Source: Pararhizobium sp.
GTDB lineage: Bacteria > Pseudomonadota > Alphaproteobacteria > Rhizobiales > Rhizobiaceae
Assembly (NCBI GenBank): GCA_017794825.1
Contig: CP051237.1
Coordinates: 5,443,342-5,507,341, forward strand
DNA: 64,000 nucleotides
Direction of reading: 5' to 3'
Shown in pieces: positions 8,164 to 16,292 of this stretch (positions are counted from its first letter, which is position 1; every line of letters starts with the position of its first letter). The notes below the pieces were generated by a model. The model saw nothing but the letters and a program-made list of their open reading frames with translations, did no database searches and had not been told where the DNA came from. Position numbers and translations under genes: made by a program.

Positions 8164-9409
8164 CGGTTTCGCCTTCCTCGTAGAGCGCTTCCCGGCCGAG
8201 TTTGTCCATGCACAATTCCGCCGTCCATGGAAGCATCAGCGAACCGCAGCGGCTGTCCCGATAGAACCGTTCGAGCGGCAATGTCCGCAGCATGGACTGC
8301 CCGCCGCACGTCCTGATCGCCAGGCGCGATATTTCATTTGCGTTTTCCATGACGGTGTATTGCGCGGCCCACGCCCGCATGACAGATGACTTGTCCGGGC
8401 CCGGGCGCGCCTCGGAAATCGCCTGAAACCATATGGCCTTTGTCTGTTCCAGCATGATCCGCATCTGGGCGACTGCGAGTTGTTTCGTCGGATACATCCG
8501 CCGTTTGACTGGCGGCATGCCTTCAATCTCACCACGCAGGTACCGTACGGTAAAGTCGTATGCAGCCTGGGCGATGCCCATGTAGCTCGGCGTCAGCGTC
8601 ATGAACATGTGCGGCCAGTTCTGCGCCGCCGAATAATATATTCCGCGCGGCATCAACTGTTCCTGGTAAGGAACGAAGACGTCCTTGAAGATCAGCGTGC
8701 GGGACACCGTACCGCGCATGCCCAATGGATCCCAGTCGCCGACCACCGAGACGCCCTCCGCAGTGTTCGGAATGGCGATGTACATCGTATTGCGACGCGA
8801 GGGTTTCTCGTCCGCGTTCTGCAGTTCCGTGCACAGCACGCCATAATAGTCCGCGTGACCCGAGAGCGACGCGAATATTTTCTTGCCGTTGACGATCCAT
8901 CCGCCATCCGATCTGACCGCCGTCGTGCCAAAGGCCTTGAAACCGGCTGCGGCTGCGCCCCCTTCGGAGAACGGTTGCGCATAGATCGCGCCCTCTTCGA
9001 TAATGCGCGCGTAATGGTGCTTGCGATAGGCTTCGTGCTCTTTGCGCTGGTTGTCGTCCATATCGAGGCCGTCGGCGAGAAAGCCGGTCCACAGGCAGGA
9101 ACTGACATGCATGTTGAATGTCAGCGCCGTAGCGCCGCAATAACGGCCAATTTCCGCCGCCGTCAGCATGTAGGTCTGGTAGTCGGCCCCCGCCCCGCCA
9201 AATCGTTCCGGAACGCAAATCCCCAACAGTCCTGAAGAGGCCAGATCCTGATAGTTTTCAGTCGGGAATGTCGCCTCGCGGTCATACTTGAATGCGCGAG
9301 GAGCGAATTTTTCCTGACCGAGCGTGCGCGCGATCGTTGCAAGCTCGATTTGCTTGTCCGTCAGTCGCCAGTTTTCCGGCTCGAAAAGCGCCGTATCACC
9401 ACTAGCCAT
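8144..9409 (-). CDS. acyl-CoA dehydrogenase-fold flavoprotein, possibly a flavin monooxygenase
   Basis: A 421-residue protein with the acyl-CoA dehydrogenase fold: helical N-domain (LGICVPERFGGAGADY), beta-domain (WIVNGKKIFASLS, GDWDPLGMRGTVSRT) and C-terminal helical domain ending in the arginine-rich RFYRDSRCG segment. By eye, the position of the catalytic glutamate of medium-chain dehydrogenase (Glu376, before the PVEK turn) is Thr376 here (GGQSMLRTLPLER). Loss of that base, and the flavin reductase gene divergent to this operon, fit a two-component flavin-dependent monooxygenase of the DszC/HsaA type better than a dehydrogenase. However, some true dehydrogenases place the base elsewhere. 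It overlaps the hydrolase gene by 8 nt and the ligase by 20 nt. Confidence 0.8.
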   Translation of the reverse strand: MASGDTALFEPENWRLTDKQIELATIARTLGQEKFAPRAFKYDREATFPTENYQDLASSGLLGICVPERFGGAGADYQTYMLTAAEIGRYCGATALTFNMHVSSCLWTGFLADGLDMDDNQRKEHEAYRKHHYARIIEEGAIYAQPFSEGGAAAAGFKAFGTTAVRSDGGWIVNGKKIFASLSGHADYYGVLCTELQNADEKPSRRNTMYIAIPNTAEGVSVVGDWDPLGMRGTVSRTLIFKDVFVPYQEQLMPRGIYYSAAQNWPHMFMTLTPSYMGIAQAAYDFTVRYLRGEIEGMPPVKRRMYPTKQLAVAQMRIMLEQTKAIWFQAISEARPGPDKSSVMRAWAAQYTVMENANEISRLAIRTCGGQSMLRTLPLERFYRDSRCGSLMLPWTAELCMDKLGREALYEEGETDDEDAA

Positions 9410-10193
9410 TGCTAAACCTCTTCCTCAGAAATTCCGATATGATCCGATTGGTTTGTCCGGGCTCCTCGACATTGACGAGGTGCCCTGCTTTTTCGATGAC
9501 ATGGAACTCGGCGTCCCGCATTCTGGTCGCCATCCGCTCCATGGTCCTGGCCGGCGCCGTGCGGTCTTCGCCTCCGGCGATAAGACACGCCGGGCAGTCG
9601 ATGTTCAATATGTCGTCGCGCCGGTCGAAAGTAACCAGGCATTCGAGGATTGCGCGATAGGCGTCAACCGGCACGTCCGCCATCCACGCGGTCGCCTCAT
9701 CGATGACCGCTGAACTTGCGGACAATCCGACTATTTCAGGAACCAGTTGCTCAGCCGCCTGTCGCATCGACCCGCCGGCTTCCAGAGCGCCAAGCCTCTG
9801 TTCAAGAAACCTGTCCTTGAATTCCGGGTCACGCCCTCCGAAGGCTGACGTCGTTGCGATAAGGATGAGTGACGATACCCGTTCAGGTGAACGGAGCGCG
9901 TAGTCCAATGCAATCATCCCGCCAATCGAGTGGCCGACCAGATGGACGCGATCGAATCCCTTGACCTGCAGAAATTGCCCCAGTTTTCCAGACAAGATTT
10001 CAAAATCGACCGGTGAAACGGGTTCGGACCCACCGTAACCCGGCATGTCCCACGACAGGATGTGCGACTGTGAGCCGAGTCCATCCAATTGCGGACGGAA
10101 GCTTTCGGCCTTGCCGCCGATACCATGCAGGCAAACGAGGGGAACGCCCCCCTGCCCGCTTTCCAGATAGGCGACGCCGGCGGCATGCATCAT
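9402..10193 (-). CDS. alpha/beta hydrolase, candidate N-formylmaleamate deformylase
   Basis: A 263-residue alpha/beta-hydrolase-fold enzyme with the oxyanion segment CLHGIGG, nucleophile elbow GHSIGG (Ser89), acid Asp210 in AGGEDRTAP and catalytic His238 in EKAGHLV. It overlaps the stop codon of the NicX-like dioxygenase gene by 4 nt (ATGA). In the known aerobic nicotinate pathway the NicX product N-formylmaleamate is deformylated by NicD, a serine alpha/beta hydrolase of similar size, so this gene is the natural NicD candidate here. The family assignment is secure; the deformylase role rests on context. Confidence 0.85.
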   Translation of the reverse strand: MMHAAGVAYLESGQGGVPLVCLHGIGGKAESFRPQLDGLGSQSHILSWDMPGYGGSEPVSPVDFEILSGKLGQFLQVKGFDRVHLVGHSIGGMIALDYALRSPERVSSLILIATTSAFGGRDPEFKDRFLEQRLGALEAGGSMRQAAEQLVPEIVGLSASSAVIDEATAWMADVPVDAYRAILECLVTFDRRDDILNIDCPACLIAGGEDRTAPARTMERMATRMRDAEFHVIEKAGHLVNVEEPGQTNRIISEFLRKRFSNG

Positions 10194-11227
10194 GATGTCA
10201 GCCTGCCGTTTTCGACCACGCAGAGATCATCCAGATGGATCGTGCAGCCCATCATGGGCAGGTCGAAATGACCTTCCGTAAAACGGTTGGCGAATTCGTT
10301 CGCGCCTGTCGAATAGAGGAAATTTCCCGCAACAGCACGTAGTTCCGTGCCATTGCAATCCCGTTTGTCATACATGGTCAGCGCTTCATAGCGGGCGGCT
10401 CGATTAAGCCCCCATCCGACGTGGCTGGTCGCAAACGCATTCGGGTCGTCAAAGGCATCGAGGTAGTCGCGCATGAGGCGAGCGTCGATACCGTTGCCTT
10501 CGATTCCCGTGACGTAGTCATCTTCCAGATGGAACACGACCTGACTGTCGAAATAGCGCTTGAAGGTCAGATTTATGTCGCCCGGCTGAAACACCAACCG
10601 GCCGTTGACGGACCCTGCGACGGGAAAGCTGACGACAATGCCGCCGGGCCAGTGCGCCAGCGTTCCCGGCCGATCCGTCCATCCCCAGACGCCAACTGTT
10701 GAGGCTCCTTCCATGTTGACCGTCAGGTCGGTGCCAGCGTCGCTCGTTACAGTCATGGCTTCGGCGCCGCGGCACTGTTTCACTGCGGCTTTGACCTCCT
10801 CCATCAGCGACAGTTCCGGCCTGCACCGTTCAAGCGCGTCCGGGTGCTCATTGGATATGTTGAGAATGCGCGCGCCGCTTTTGAGAATCCCCGCCGTCTG
10901 AGGCGCATGCATCAGACCCTCGACGGTCAGGTCGATAACCACGTCCACCCCACACAAAGCGGATACGGCGGCGTCCTGGCCGTTCAATGAAGTCGAGGCC
11001 CCGGTCGAACGAAGGATCGCCGGACTATGCTGCGGCGGCGTCGGAACCTTGATATGGAAATAGGAAGCCTCTGTGCGCGCTACTGCGAGTTCGGCCAGAT
11101 GCACATTCAATGACCGGCTTTGAGTCTCGGAAAGAATGGCGACGGACTGGCCGGCGTCGATGGCGCAAAGATCCATCACCTGATGGAATGCGTCTATCCA
11201 TTTGGCTTCAATTCTGTCCTCGAACAC
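10190..11227 (-). CDS. nicX: NicX-like 2,5-dihydroxypyridine 5,6-dioxygenase
   Basis: An iron(II)-dependent extradiol-type ring-opening enzyme that would convert 2,5-dihydroxypyridine to N-formylmaleamate. It is a 345-residue match to the NicX family (a distinct fold related to aminopeptidase T). The metal site is recognisable: His269 in TSHVGWGL, Ser306 in LYSTG, and His320 and Asp322 in GHFDLP, matching the His-Ser-His-Asp set of Pseudomonas NicX. Further family signatures are GVWGWTDRPGTLAHWPGG and the C-terminal IHLDD. The frame is open to a TTG at 11263 and an ATG at 11257, but the GTG at 11227 is preferred because a full AAGGAGG lies 5 nt upstream. First gene of a four-gene overlapping operon. 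Confidence 0.85.
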   Translation of the reverse strand: MFEDRIEAKWIDAFHQVMDLCAIDAGQSVAILSETQSRSLNVHLAELAVARTEASYFHIKVPTPPQHSPAILRSTGASTSLNGQDAAVSALCGVDVVIDLTVEGLMHAPQTAGILKSGARILNISNEHPDALERCRPELSLMEEVKAAVKQCRGAEAMTVTSDAGTDLTVNMEGASTVGVWGWTDRPGTLAHWPGGIVVSFPVAGSVNGRLVFQPGDINLTFKRYFDSQVVFHLEDDYVTGIEGNGIDARLMRDYLDAFDDPNAFATSHVGWGLNRAARYEALTMYDKRDCNGTELRAVAGNFLYSTGANEFANRFTEGHFDLPMMGCTIHLDDLCVVENGRLTS

Positions 11228-11261
11228 CGCAGCCTCCTTCTTCAGTCTCCGTTTCATTTGC

Positions 11262-11302
11262 AATATATATGAAAATGAATTATATTAAAAGTAATATATA
11301 TT
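11262..11302. promoter_or_regulatory. AT-rich divergent operator/promoter region
   Basis: The short space between the nicX-like operon and the flavin reductase gene contains AATATATAT (11262-11270) and the perfect palindrome AATATATATT (11293-11302), 31 bp apart (about three helical turns). Both divergent transcripts must start here, and the MarR gene in the right-hand operon is the obvious candidate regulator. The repeats are seen; binding is inference. Confidence 0.45.
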
Positions 11303-11316
11303 CACGGGAGATCGTG

Positions 11317-11796
11317 ATGCCGGACAAGCGTGGCCTACGCAACGCCCTAGGAAAATTCGCGACTGGAGTCGCCGTTGCGACGACAGTCGCGGAGGATGGA
11401 AAGCCTGTCGGCCTTACGATAAATTCCTTTACCAGCGTCTCTCTTGAGCCGGCCCTTGTCCTGTGGTCCTTGACGCGGAACTCGCCAAGTCTCAGGCATT
11501 TCATCGGACATGGTTGGTTCGGCATAAACATTCTCAGCGCTGGCCAATCGGAAATCAGCCGAGTTTTTGCGTCATCCACTCCGGATCGGTTCTCGCAGGT
11601 CGATTGGCGTTACGGCGTCCACGGAGTGCCGCTAATTGACGGAACGCTGGCGCGTTTCGAGTGCGAGGTTGAGCGGGTGGCCGATGGCGGGGATCATCTT
11701 GTCTTCTTCGGTCATGTGCACGCGCATAATGAGGAAGAACGCGAACCGCTTCTCTTCTTCTCGGGACAGTATGGAACCGCAAACATTGCCAGCTGA
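11317..11796 (+). CDS. flavin reductase (HpaC/DIM6-NTAB family)
   Basis: A 159-residue FMN/FAD:NAD(P)H oxidoreductase with a split-barrel flavin-binding fold. Family segments are ALGKFATGVAVATT, VGLTINSFTSVSLEP, WFGINILS and the C-terminal GDHLVFFGHV then PLLFFSGQYG. Such proteins supply reduced flavin to a partner monooxygenase. The acyl-CoA-dehydrogenase-like protein of the divergent operon is the likely partner, and the halogenase at 21 kb is a more remote possibility. The start at 11317 has CGGGAG just upstream (11305-11310); the open frame upstream overlaps the dioxygenase gene and is ignored. It overlaps the MarR gene by 26 nt. Confidence 0.9.
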   Translation: MPDKRGLRNALGKFATGVAVATTVAEDGKPVGLTINSFTSVSLEPALVLWSLTRNSPSLRHFIGHGWFGINILSAGQSEISRVFASSTPDRFSQVDWRYGVHGVPLIDGTLARFECEVERVADGGDHLVFFGHVHAHNEEEREPLLFFSGQYGTANIAS

Positions 11797-12247
11797 AACG
11801 GACATCTCCACAGACCGGCCATTTACAGGCGATTATCTTTTATACCTTCTGGCCCAGGCCAGCGCCGCCGCCAGCAGCGATTTCCATGCTGACATCGCGG
11901 CGCTTGGCGTGTCGGTTCCGAAATGGCGCATACTCGCCAGTCTGCATCCACACGGTCGAATGACCATTGGCCAGCTGGCGAAGGAGTGTCTGCAAAAGCA
12001 GCCGACATTGACCCGTATTGTCGACAGGCTTGAGCAGGAGGGCCTTGTCCGGAGATCCCATTCCCTCTCTGATCGCCGGGAAGTGCAAGTCAGCCTGACG
12101 GACAAAGGCAGGGAACTGTCAGCCGGTCTTGTCGACCAGGCAAGACATCACGAGGCCGCGATACTGCACGATTACAGCGCCGACGAGATAGAAATCCTGA
12201 AAGAGACGCTCAAGGTGCTCATCAGACGCACATCTTCTGCTGATTGA
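11771..12247 (+). CDS. MarR family transcriptional regulator (NicR-like context)
   Basis: A 158-residue winged-helix regulator. The centre shows the MarR DNA-binding pattern: MTIGQLAKECLQKQPTLTRI (recognition helix) and the wing LVRRSHSLSDRREVQVSLT, then LTDKGRELS. The start at 11771 overlaps the flavin reductase by 26 nt, so the two are translationally coupled. The nicotinate gene cluster of Pseudomonas is also controlled by a MarR-type repressor, NicR, which responds to a pathway intermediate. By analogy this protein probably represses both divergent operons from the AT-rich palindromes at 11262-11302. Confidence 0.88.
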   Translation: MEPQTLPAETDISTDRPFTGDYLLYLLAQASAAASSDFHADIAALGVSVPKWRILASLHPHGRMTIGQLAKECLQKQPTLTRIVDRLEQEGLVRRSHSLSDRREVQVSLTDKGRELSAGLVDQARHHEAAILHDYSADEIEILKETLKVLIRRTSSAD

Positions 12248-12507
12248 CGCGGTCAGGCGCTCGAGTTTCGCACAGTATCGCTGCGCTGAAAGTCTGGTTC
12301 ACACTGCAAGACCGTTAGAATTGCAGCGCCTGCATTCTGCAATTATTCTGCGATAAATGTTACCTTTGAGATTATTTCTGTAATTGGATCTATCATAAGT
12401 AGTGTTTTTATCACGCATTTTTCACGCGGGCATCACCCCGGTCGAATTACTTCCAGTGTAAAATCCCGGTCAAACCAGGGCAGCCTTGTCTGCTTCAGGA
12501 GTTTGAG

Positions 12508-14589
12508 ATGGCGCAAAAGCAGACGAACTATCGACCGGTAGATTCCGGACGGAACAGGGCGGCGAAGGCGCTCGCCCGGGGATCCATGGCTTCGTTCATG
12601 GCGGGTGAGCGCCCCACATTATCTGTCCCCTCAAACGAGGAAGACAGCCATCGCTTCTCCACTGTAAGCGTGAGCAGTTTCACGAAGGGGCTTCCACACA
12701 ATCCTTATGGCGTCGCGAACCGGCGCGCCTATGAGCAGTTCGTCGCAAGTCTGACCTCCGAGACAACCGGCGACACGATCATGAAGGGTTGTTCGGATGA
12801 CGAGTTCGCTGGTTGGGAGGGCGCGCGGGACGGACAAGCGTTTACTCTGCAGGGAGCGGACTCGTCGAGTATTGCATTGCCGCCGGCTCCCAGGCTCGGA
12901 TTTTGCGAAGCCACCGCCGAACTGGCGGAGCTTTATGCGATAGCCCTCGTCCGGGACATCCCGCTTGGCGCATTGTCACGCCCCGAAACGCCAATCGGCT
13001 TTTACTATCCCACGACGCATCCACTGAAGCCCGGAAAGTCGGCCAATCTTGCCGATCTTTTCGAGGAACTGGACAAACTCGGCTGGTATGATCAGTCCCG
13101 CGCCGCCTTAACCTCGTTTGGCGGGCGGCGATTGACGCAGCCGGAAATGCGCCGAAGACAGGTGCGGTGGCAGTCCAACGAGGATCGCGTATCTGTCGAC
13201 GCAGTTCTTTCCGGAACGCGGGACGACGGCGAGCCCTGGTTGTCACAGTTTCTTTTGATAGGAAGCGGCAAGTCAGAGCGACATCCGTTGCGCAGACCTT
13301 CAAACGGGCTTATCTCGGCCGGCGCGCATTCTGTCGACCAACGCATCACGGCGTCTGCGCGCGGCGTCGATTACATGACGAACTGGCATGACTGGTTGCG
13401 CAGCCAGAACGGCGTCAGAACAAATGCCTCTCCCGGCTCCAGCGGCCGGAACAGGTTTGTTTCCACGCCGCGTGATCTCGCCGCGTATTGCCGTTGGGAT
13501 CCGGCGCATCAGCCTTTCATCAACGCTGCGCTTATTCTTCTCGGCAATGACGCGCCACGCGATCCCGGCTTGGTCCGCAACAGGAACGGTTTGACGGCAA
13601 GTTGGGGCTTCACGGAAATCAATCGCCTGCTGGGAGAGGCCGTCTTGCAAACCACGAGAGCGGTTCGCAGGCAGCAATATCAGATCCATCGCCGCGGCAG
13701 ACCTGAGTCCCTCGCTGCGATGCTGACACTTGAGGCAAATGGCGAGGGACGCCAATTGGCTGAAGCCAGAAAGGCGATCCAGACGATGTTGGACGATCTC
13801 GGCGCAGGGCAACCTGACGACGCCTCCCGCCCAGGCGTATTGCTTGACTGGATTGCGGACCTGAATGCCGACAGAAACCTTCAGAAATCAGGAAATTTCG
13901 AGGCGCTGTTTCATCTCGACCCGAAACGAAACTACCTGCTGCCCATGGTTTGGCCGGACGGCGCGCCCATGTCGCCTTCCTACGGATCTCTTCACGCGGC
14001 GATCGCCGGCGCCTGCGTTACCGTGATGAAAGCGGTTTTTGATATGGACGCTGATTACACCCGCGCAACAGGCGCTGAGCATCAATACGCGCCAAGCCCT
14101 GAATCGGACAAACGGCTCGAGATCGTCGGAGCCACTCGCGGCGTCACGCTCGAAGGAGAATTGAACAAGCTTGCCTCGAATATCGCTATTGGTGACCGAT
14201 TTGCCGGAGCGCACTTCCATTCCGACTGCTATGAAAGTCTACGTCTGGGTGAATGTCTGGCCGTTGGTATTCTTCAGCAACATATGCTCGAGTATGGCTT
14301 TGCGCTTTCAATGTCGTTTACCGGCTTCGGCGGCGAGAGAATAACCATTGCGAGCAACGGCAAAGCGGCGAGCGATTCCGTGCGCGCCTATATCGAGCCT
14401 TCGTCGGAGTTCCTGCCTGAAAACCCGCCGCCGACCTGGGAGGACATGCAGGATTGGGAGTATCGCTTCAATTCCTGGTGGACCAGATCCGTTGTCGAAT
14501 TCGAGAATCCGATGCTGGATATCGACGAGGTCGATATCGAGTTTGCAATGCCTGAACTCAAGGAAAAACTTCACCAACTGACGGCCTGA
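12508..14589 (+). CDS. vanadium haloperoxidase-fold protein with altered vanadate site
   Basis: A 693-residue protein whose C-terminal half (about residues 370-620) matches Corallina-type vanadium bromoperoxidase: IHRRGRPE, SPSYGSLHAA, TLEGELNKLASNIAIGDR and GAHFHSD. By eye against the algal enzyme, the proton-relay His (His496), the vanadium-ligating His (His569), one Arg (Arg398) and Ser494 are kept. The Lys of the first motif is Gln390, the Gly of the SGH motif is Leu495, and the Arg before the last His is Asp563 (an Arg follows at 564). There is no signal peptide. Vanadate binding is therefore doubtful; it could be an acid phosphatase-like enzyme, a specialised oxidase or inactive. A strong hairpin follows the gene. 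Confidence 0.8.
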   Translation: MAQKQTNYRPVDSGRNRAAKALARGSMASFMAGERPTLSVPSNEEDSHRFSTVSVSSFTKGLPHNPYGVANRRAYEQFVASLTSETTGDTIMKGCSDDEFAGWEGARDGQAFTLQGADSSSIALPPAPRLGFCEATAELAELYAIALVRDIPLGALSRPETPIGFYYPTTHPLKPGKSANLADLFEELDKLGWYDQSRAALTSFGGRRLTQPEMRRRQVRWQSNEDRVSVDAVLSGTRDDGEPWLSQFLLIGSGKSERHPLRRPSNGLISAGAHSVDQRITASARGVDYMTNWHDWLRSQNGVRTNASPGSSGRNRFVSTPRDLAAYCRWDPAHQPFINAALILLGNDAPRDPGLVRNRNGLTASWGFTEINRLLGEAVLQTTRAVRRQQYQIHRRGRPESLAAMLTLEANGEGRQLAEARKAIQTMLDDLGAGQPDDASRPGVLLDWIADLNADRNLQKSGNFEALFHLDPKRNYLLPMVWPDGAPMSPSYGSLHAAIAGACVTVMKAVFDMDADYTRATGAEHQYAPSPESDKRLEIVGATRGVTLEGELNKLASNIAIGDRFAGAHFHSDCYESLRLGECLAVGILQQHMLEYGFALSMSFTGFGGERITIASNGKAASDSVRAYIEPSSEFLPENPPPTWEDMQDWEYRFNSWWTRSVVEFENPMLDIDEVDIEFAMPELKEKLHQLTA

Positions 14590-14604
14590 TCGCCCCTGCG
14601 ATCA
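14587..14604. terminator. small hairpin at the haloperoxidase stop codon
   Basis: TGATCGC, CCCT, GCGATCA forms a 7-bp stem overlapping the stop codon of the haloperoxidase-fold gene. It precedes the larger hairpin at 14618. Confidence 0.4.
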
Positions 14605-14617
14605 GCGTCAGAGCAGG

Positions 14618-14649
14618 ATGCCGCTTCGGTTGCGCCTCCGAAGCGGCAT
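14618..14649 (+). terminator. strong hairpin after the haloperoxidase-fold gene
   Basis: ATGCCGCTTCGG (14618-14629) and CCGAAGCGGCAT (14638-14649) make a perfect 12-bp stem with an 8-nt loop. The following TCACTCTCTTCC is only moderately T-rich. It may terminate or attenuate transcription before the small membrane-protein gene. Confidence 0.65.
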
Positions 14650-14683
14650 TCACTCTCTTCCAAATAAATACGGTATCCGCGTC

Positions 14684-14959
14684 ATGAAAAACGAAAATTC
14701 CTCCCACCGAGATTTGTTGACTGCGCCCAGGGCGACACAACCATTATCTGATTTCCCGGAAGCGCCGGGCGGAAGAAACTCGATGTCAAACGACGCTTAT
14801 TTCAGGGTGATCGCCGGTTCGATGGGTATGGCGATGCTGCTGGCCTTTGCGCTGCTCGTTGGTCTCTCGTTTCCTGACGGGGCTTCCCTGACTGACGCTG
14901 CCGCCAGTCCGGACAAGGCAATCACCGAAAAAATCATGGTCACCGAACAGCGACAATAG
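14684..14959 (+). CDS. small single-pass membrane protein
   Basis: A protein of 91 residues, starting at MKNENSSHRD, that I do not recognise. The first half is hydrophilic (a possible second start MSNDAYF lies 34 codons in). A hydrophobic helix follows (GSMGMAMLLAFALLVGLSF), then a short polar tail rich in Ala, Asp and Lys. The frame opens at 14618, inside the hairpin stem, so the ATG at 14684 is preferred. It lies 94 nt after the haloperoxidase-fold gene on the same strand and is convergent with the carrier/thioesterase gene. The role is unknown, and the coding status is likely but not certain. Confidence 0.5.
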   Translation: MKNENSSHRDLLTAPRATQPLSDFPEAPGGRNSMSNDAYFRVIAGSMGMAMLLAFALLVGLSFPDGASLTDAAASPDKAITEKIMVTEQRQ

Positions 14960-14970
14960 CCTGTCAGTAA

Positions 14971-16221
14971 TCAGGATACGGGATCCGAAGCCCTCGCCAC
15001 AGCTTCATCCAGCAATTTCTGCATGATTTCAGCATTGCGGCGTGACGACGGATCAACCGTGTCCTTGTGGTGTTCGCCGGTCACCATCAGTTTGTGGTTG
15101 GGTAGCAGCTTGTTCAGCGGGTGATGCGGATTTGCGACCTCCCGCTGCAATTCGCGACTGGCGATAATATCGACATGGTCGGTGATCGGGACATCGTTGA
15201 CGTAGTTGTGCAGGGCGTATTTGAGTTTTGCCGCTGCGTAGGCGGCGCTGTCCGACGCACAGATCTTGAGCATGCTGTCGCGGACGTCCATGTCGAATTT
15301 GTCCGCCTTGCTGGCCCGCCAGCGAAGACCGGTTTGTCGCTTTGCAATCGCCCTGTTTTTTATTTCTGGTATTTCGAACGCGTCCTTGTCCCTGAAGTCG
15401 ATCCAGGAACCGTTGGTGAATAATGTTCTGGTCTTTGAAAGGAAGGACCAGAGCCCTGCCCTGGCTTTACCGAACCAGGATGATCCGGCAAACAGACGAC
15501 CAAACAACAATCCGCGCTCTGCCTCGTACCGATCCCGCATCTTGCCTCTCTCGATTCTGGGGTCGACAAAGATGATGCGATCAAGGGATTTGCCCTGTGC
15601 GGCGAATATTTTGACAATTTCAAGCGTGATCCACGCGCCGCCGCAATAAGCGGCCACATACCACGGGCCGGTCGGATTCATTTTCAGTATGGAATTTGCG
15701 TAGTCAGCCGCAATTTCTTCTACTGTGCCGAAAGGCTCATTCTGATCGTCGAATCCGCGTATTTGAAACGCAAAAACCGGTTGGTCGTCGTGGAAGCCGG
15801 CCATGAATTGTGGCTTGGGGAACAGAAATCCTGCGCTGCCGTGTATAATGAACAGAGGCGTTCGTGATCCGCCGGTCCGGGCGGGCACGAGATTGCTGGG
15901 GATCGCGCGGACGTTTGAAGCGGTTTCGCTCTGTATCAGGTCGGCGATAGCCTGGACCGTCGAGTTCTCGGAAAGCCTGCCTGATTTGAAGCTGATGCCG
16001 AACTTCTCACTGATCGCCGAGGCTATCTGTGTAGCGAGGATCGAATTGCCGCCGAGCTCAAAAAAATCGTCATCCGTTCCAATGCCGTCTATCTGAAAGG
16101 CCTCAGACCAGATTTCCAGAATGTGTGTTTCGATGTCGTTGACCGGCGCTGCGTACTCCACGAAGAGATCCAGGCTGTCTCTCGTAACGCGTTCGACCTT
16201 TTGATCCATTGATCTGCTCAT
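14971..16221 (-). CDS. carrier protein-thioesterase didomain protein 1
   Basis: A 416-residue stand-alone protein with two natural-product domains. Residues about 25-100 are a phosphopantetheine carrier domain with DDFFELGGNS and attachment Ser60. Residues about 120-405 are a type I thioesterase-like alpha/beta hydrolase. Its nucleophile elbow reads AAYCGGA, so Cys193 replaces the usual serine; a VDP segment follows the next strand and EHHKD near the end supplies the His. Carrier-TE didomains without condensation or adenylation domains are uncommon; Bmp1 of bromopyrrole synthesis is one example. It lies 71 nt after its paralogue, in the same direction. Start ATG 16221, or ATG 16209. Confidence 0.87.
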   Translation of the reverse strand: MSRSMDQKVERVTRDSLDLFVEYAAPVNDIETHILEIWSEAFQIDGIGTDDDFFELGGNSILATQIASAISEKFGISFKSGRLSENSTVQAIADLIQSETASNVRAIPSNLVPARTGGSRTPLFIIHGSAGFLFPKPQFMAGFHDDQPVFAFQIRGFDDQNEPFGTVEEIAADYANSILKMNPTGPWYVAAYCGGAWITLEIVKIFAAQGKSLDRIIFVDPRIERGKMRDRYEAERGLLFGRLFAGSSWFGKARAGLWSFLSKTRTLFTNGSWIDFRDKDAFEIPEIKNRAIAKRQTGLRWRASKADKFDMDVRDSMLKICASDSAAYAAAKLKYALHNYVNDVPITDHVDIIASRELQREVANPHHPLNKLLPNHKLMVTGEHHKDTVDPSSRRNAEIMQKLLDEAVARASDPVS

Positions 16222-16292
16222 AAATCTTCGGAAGTTTCGCTGTCTCTACCACTTTCATTGAAAGACAACAAATATGATGACGTCAAAATGAC

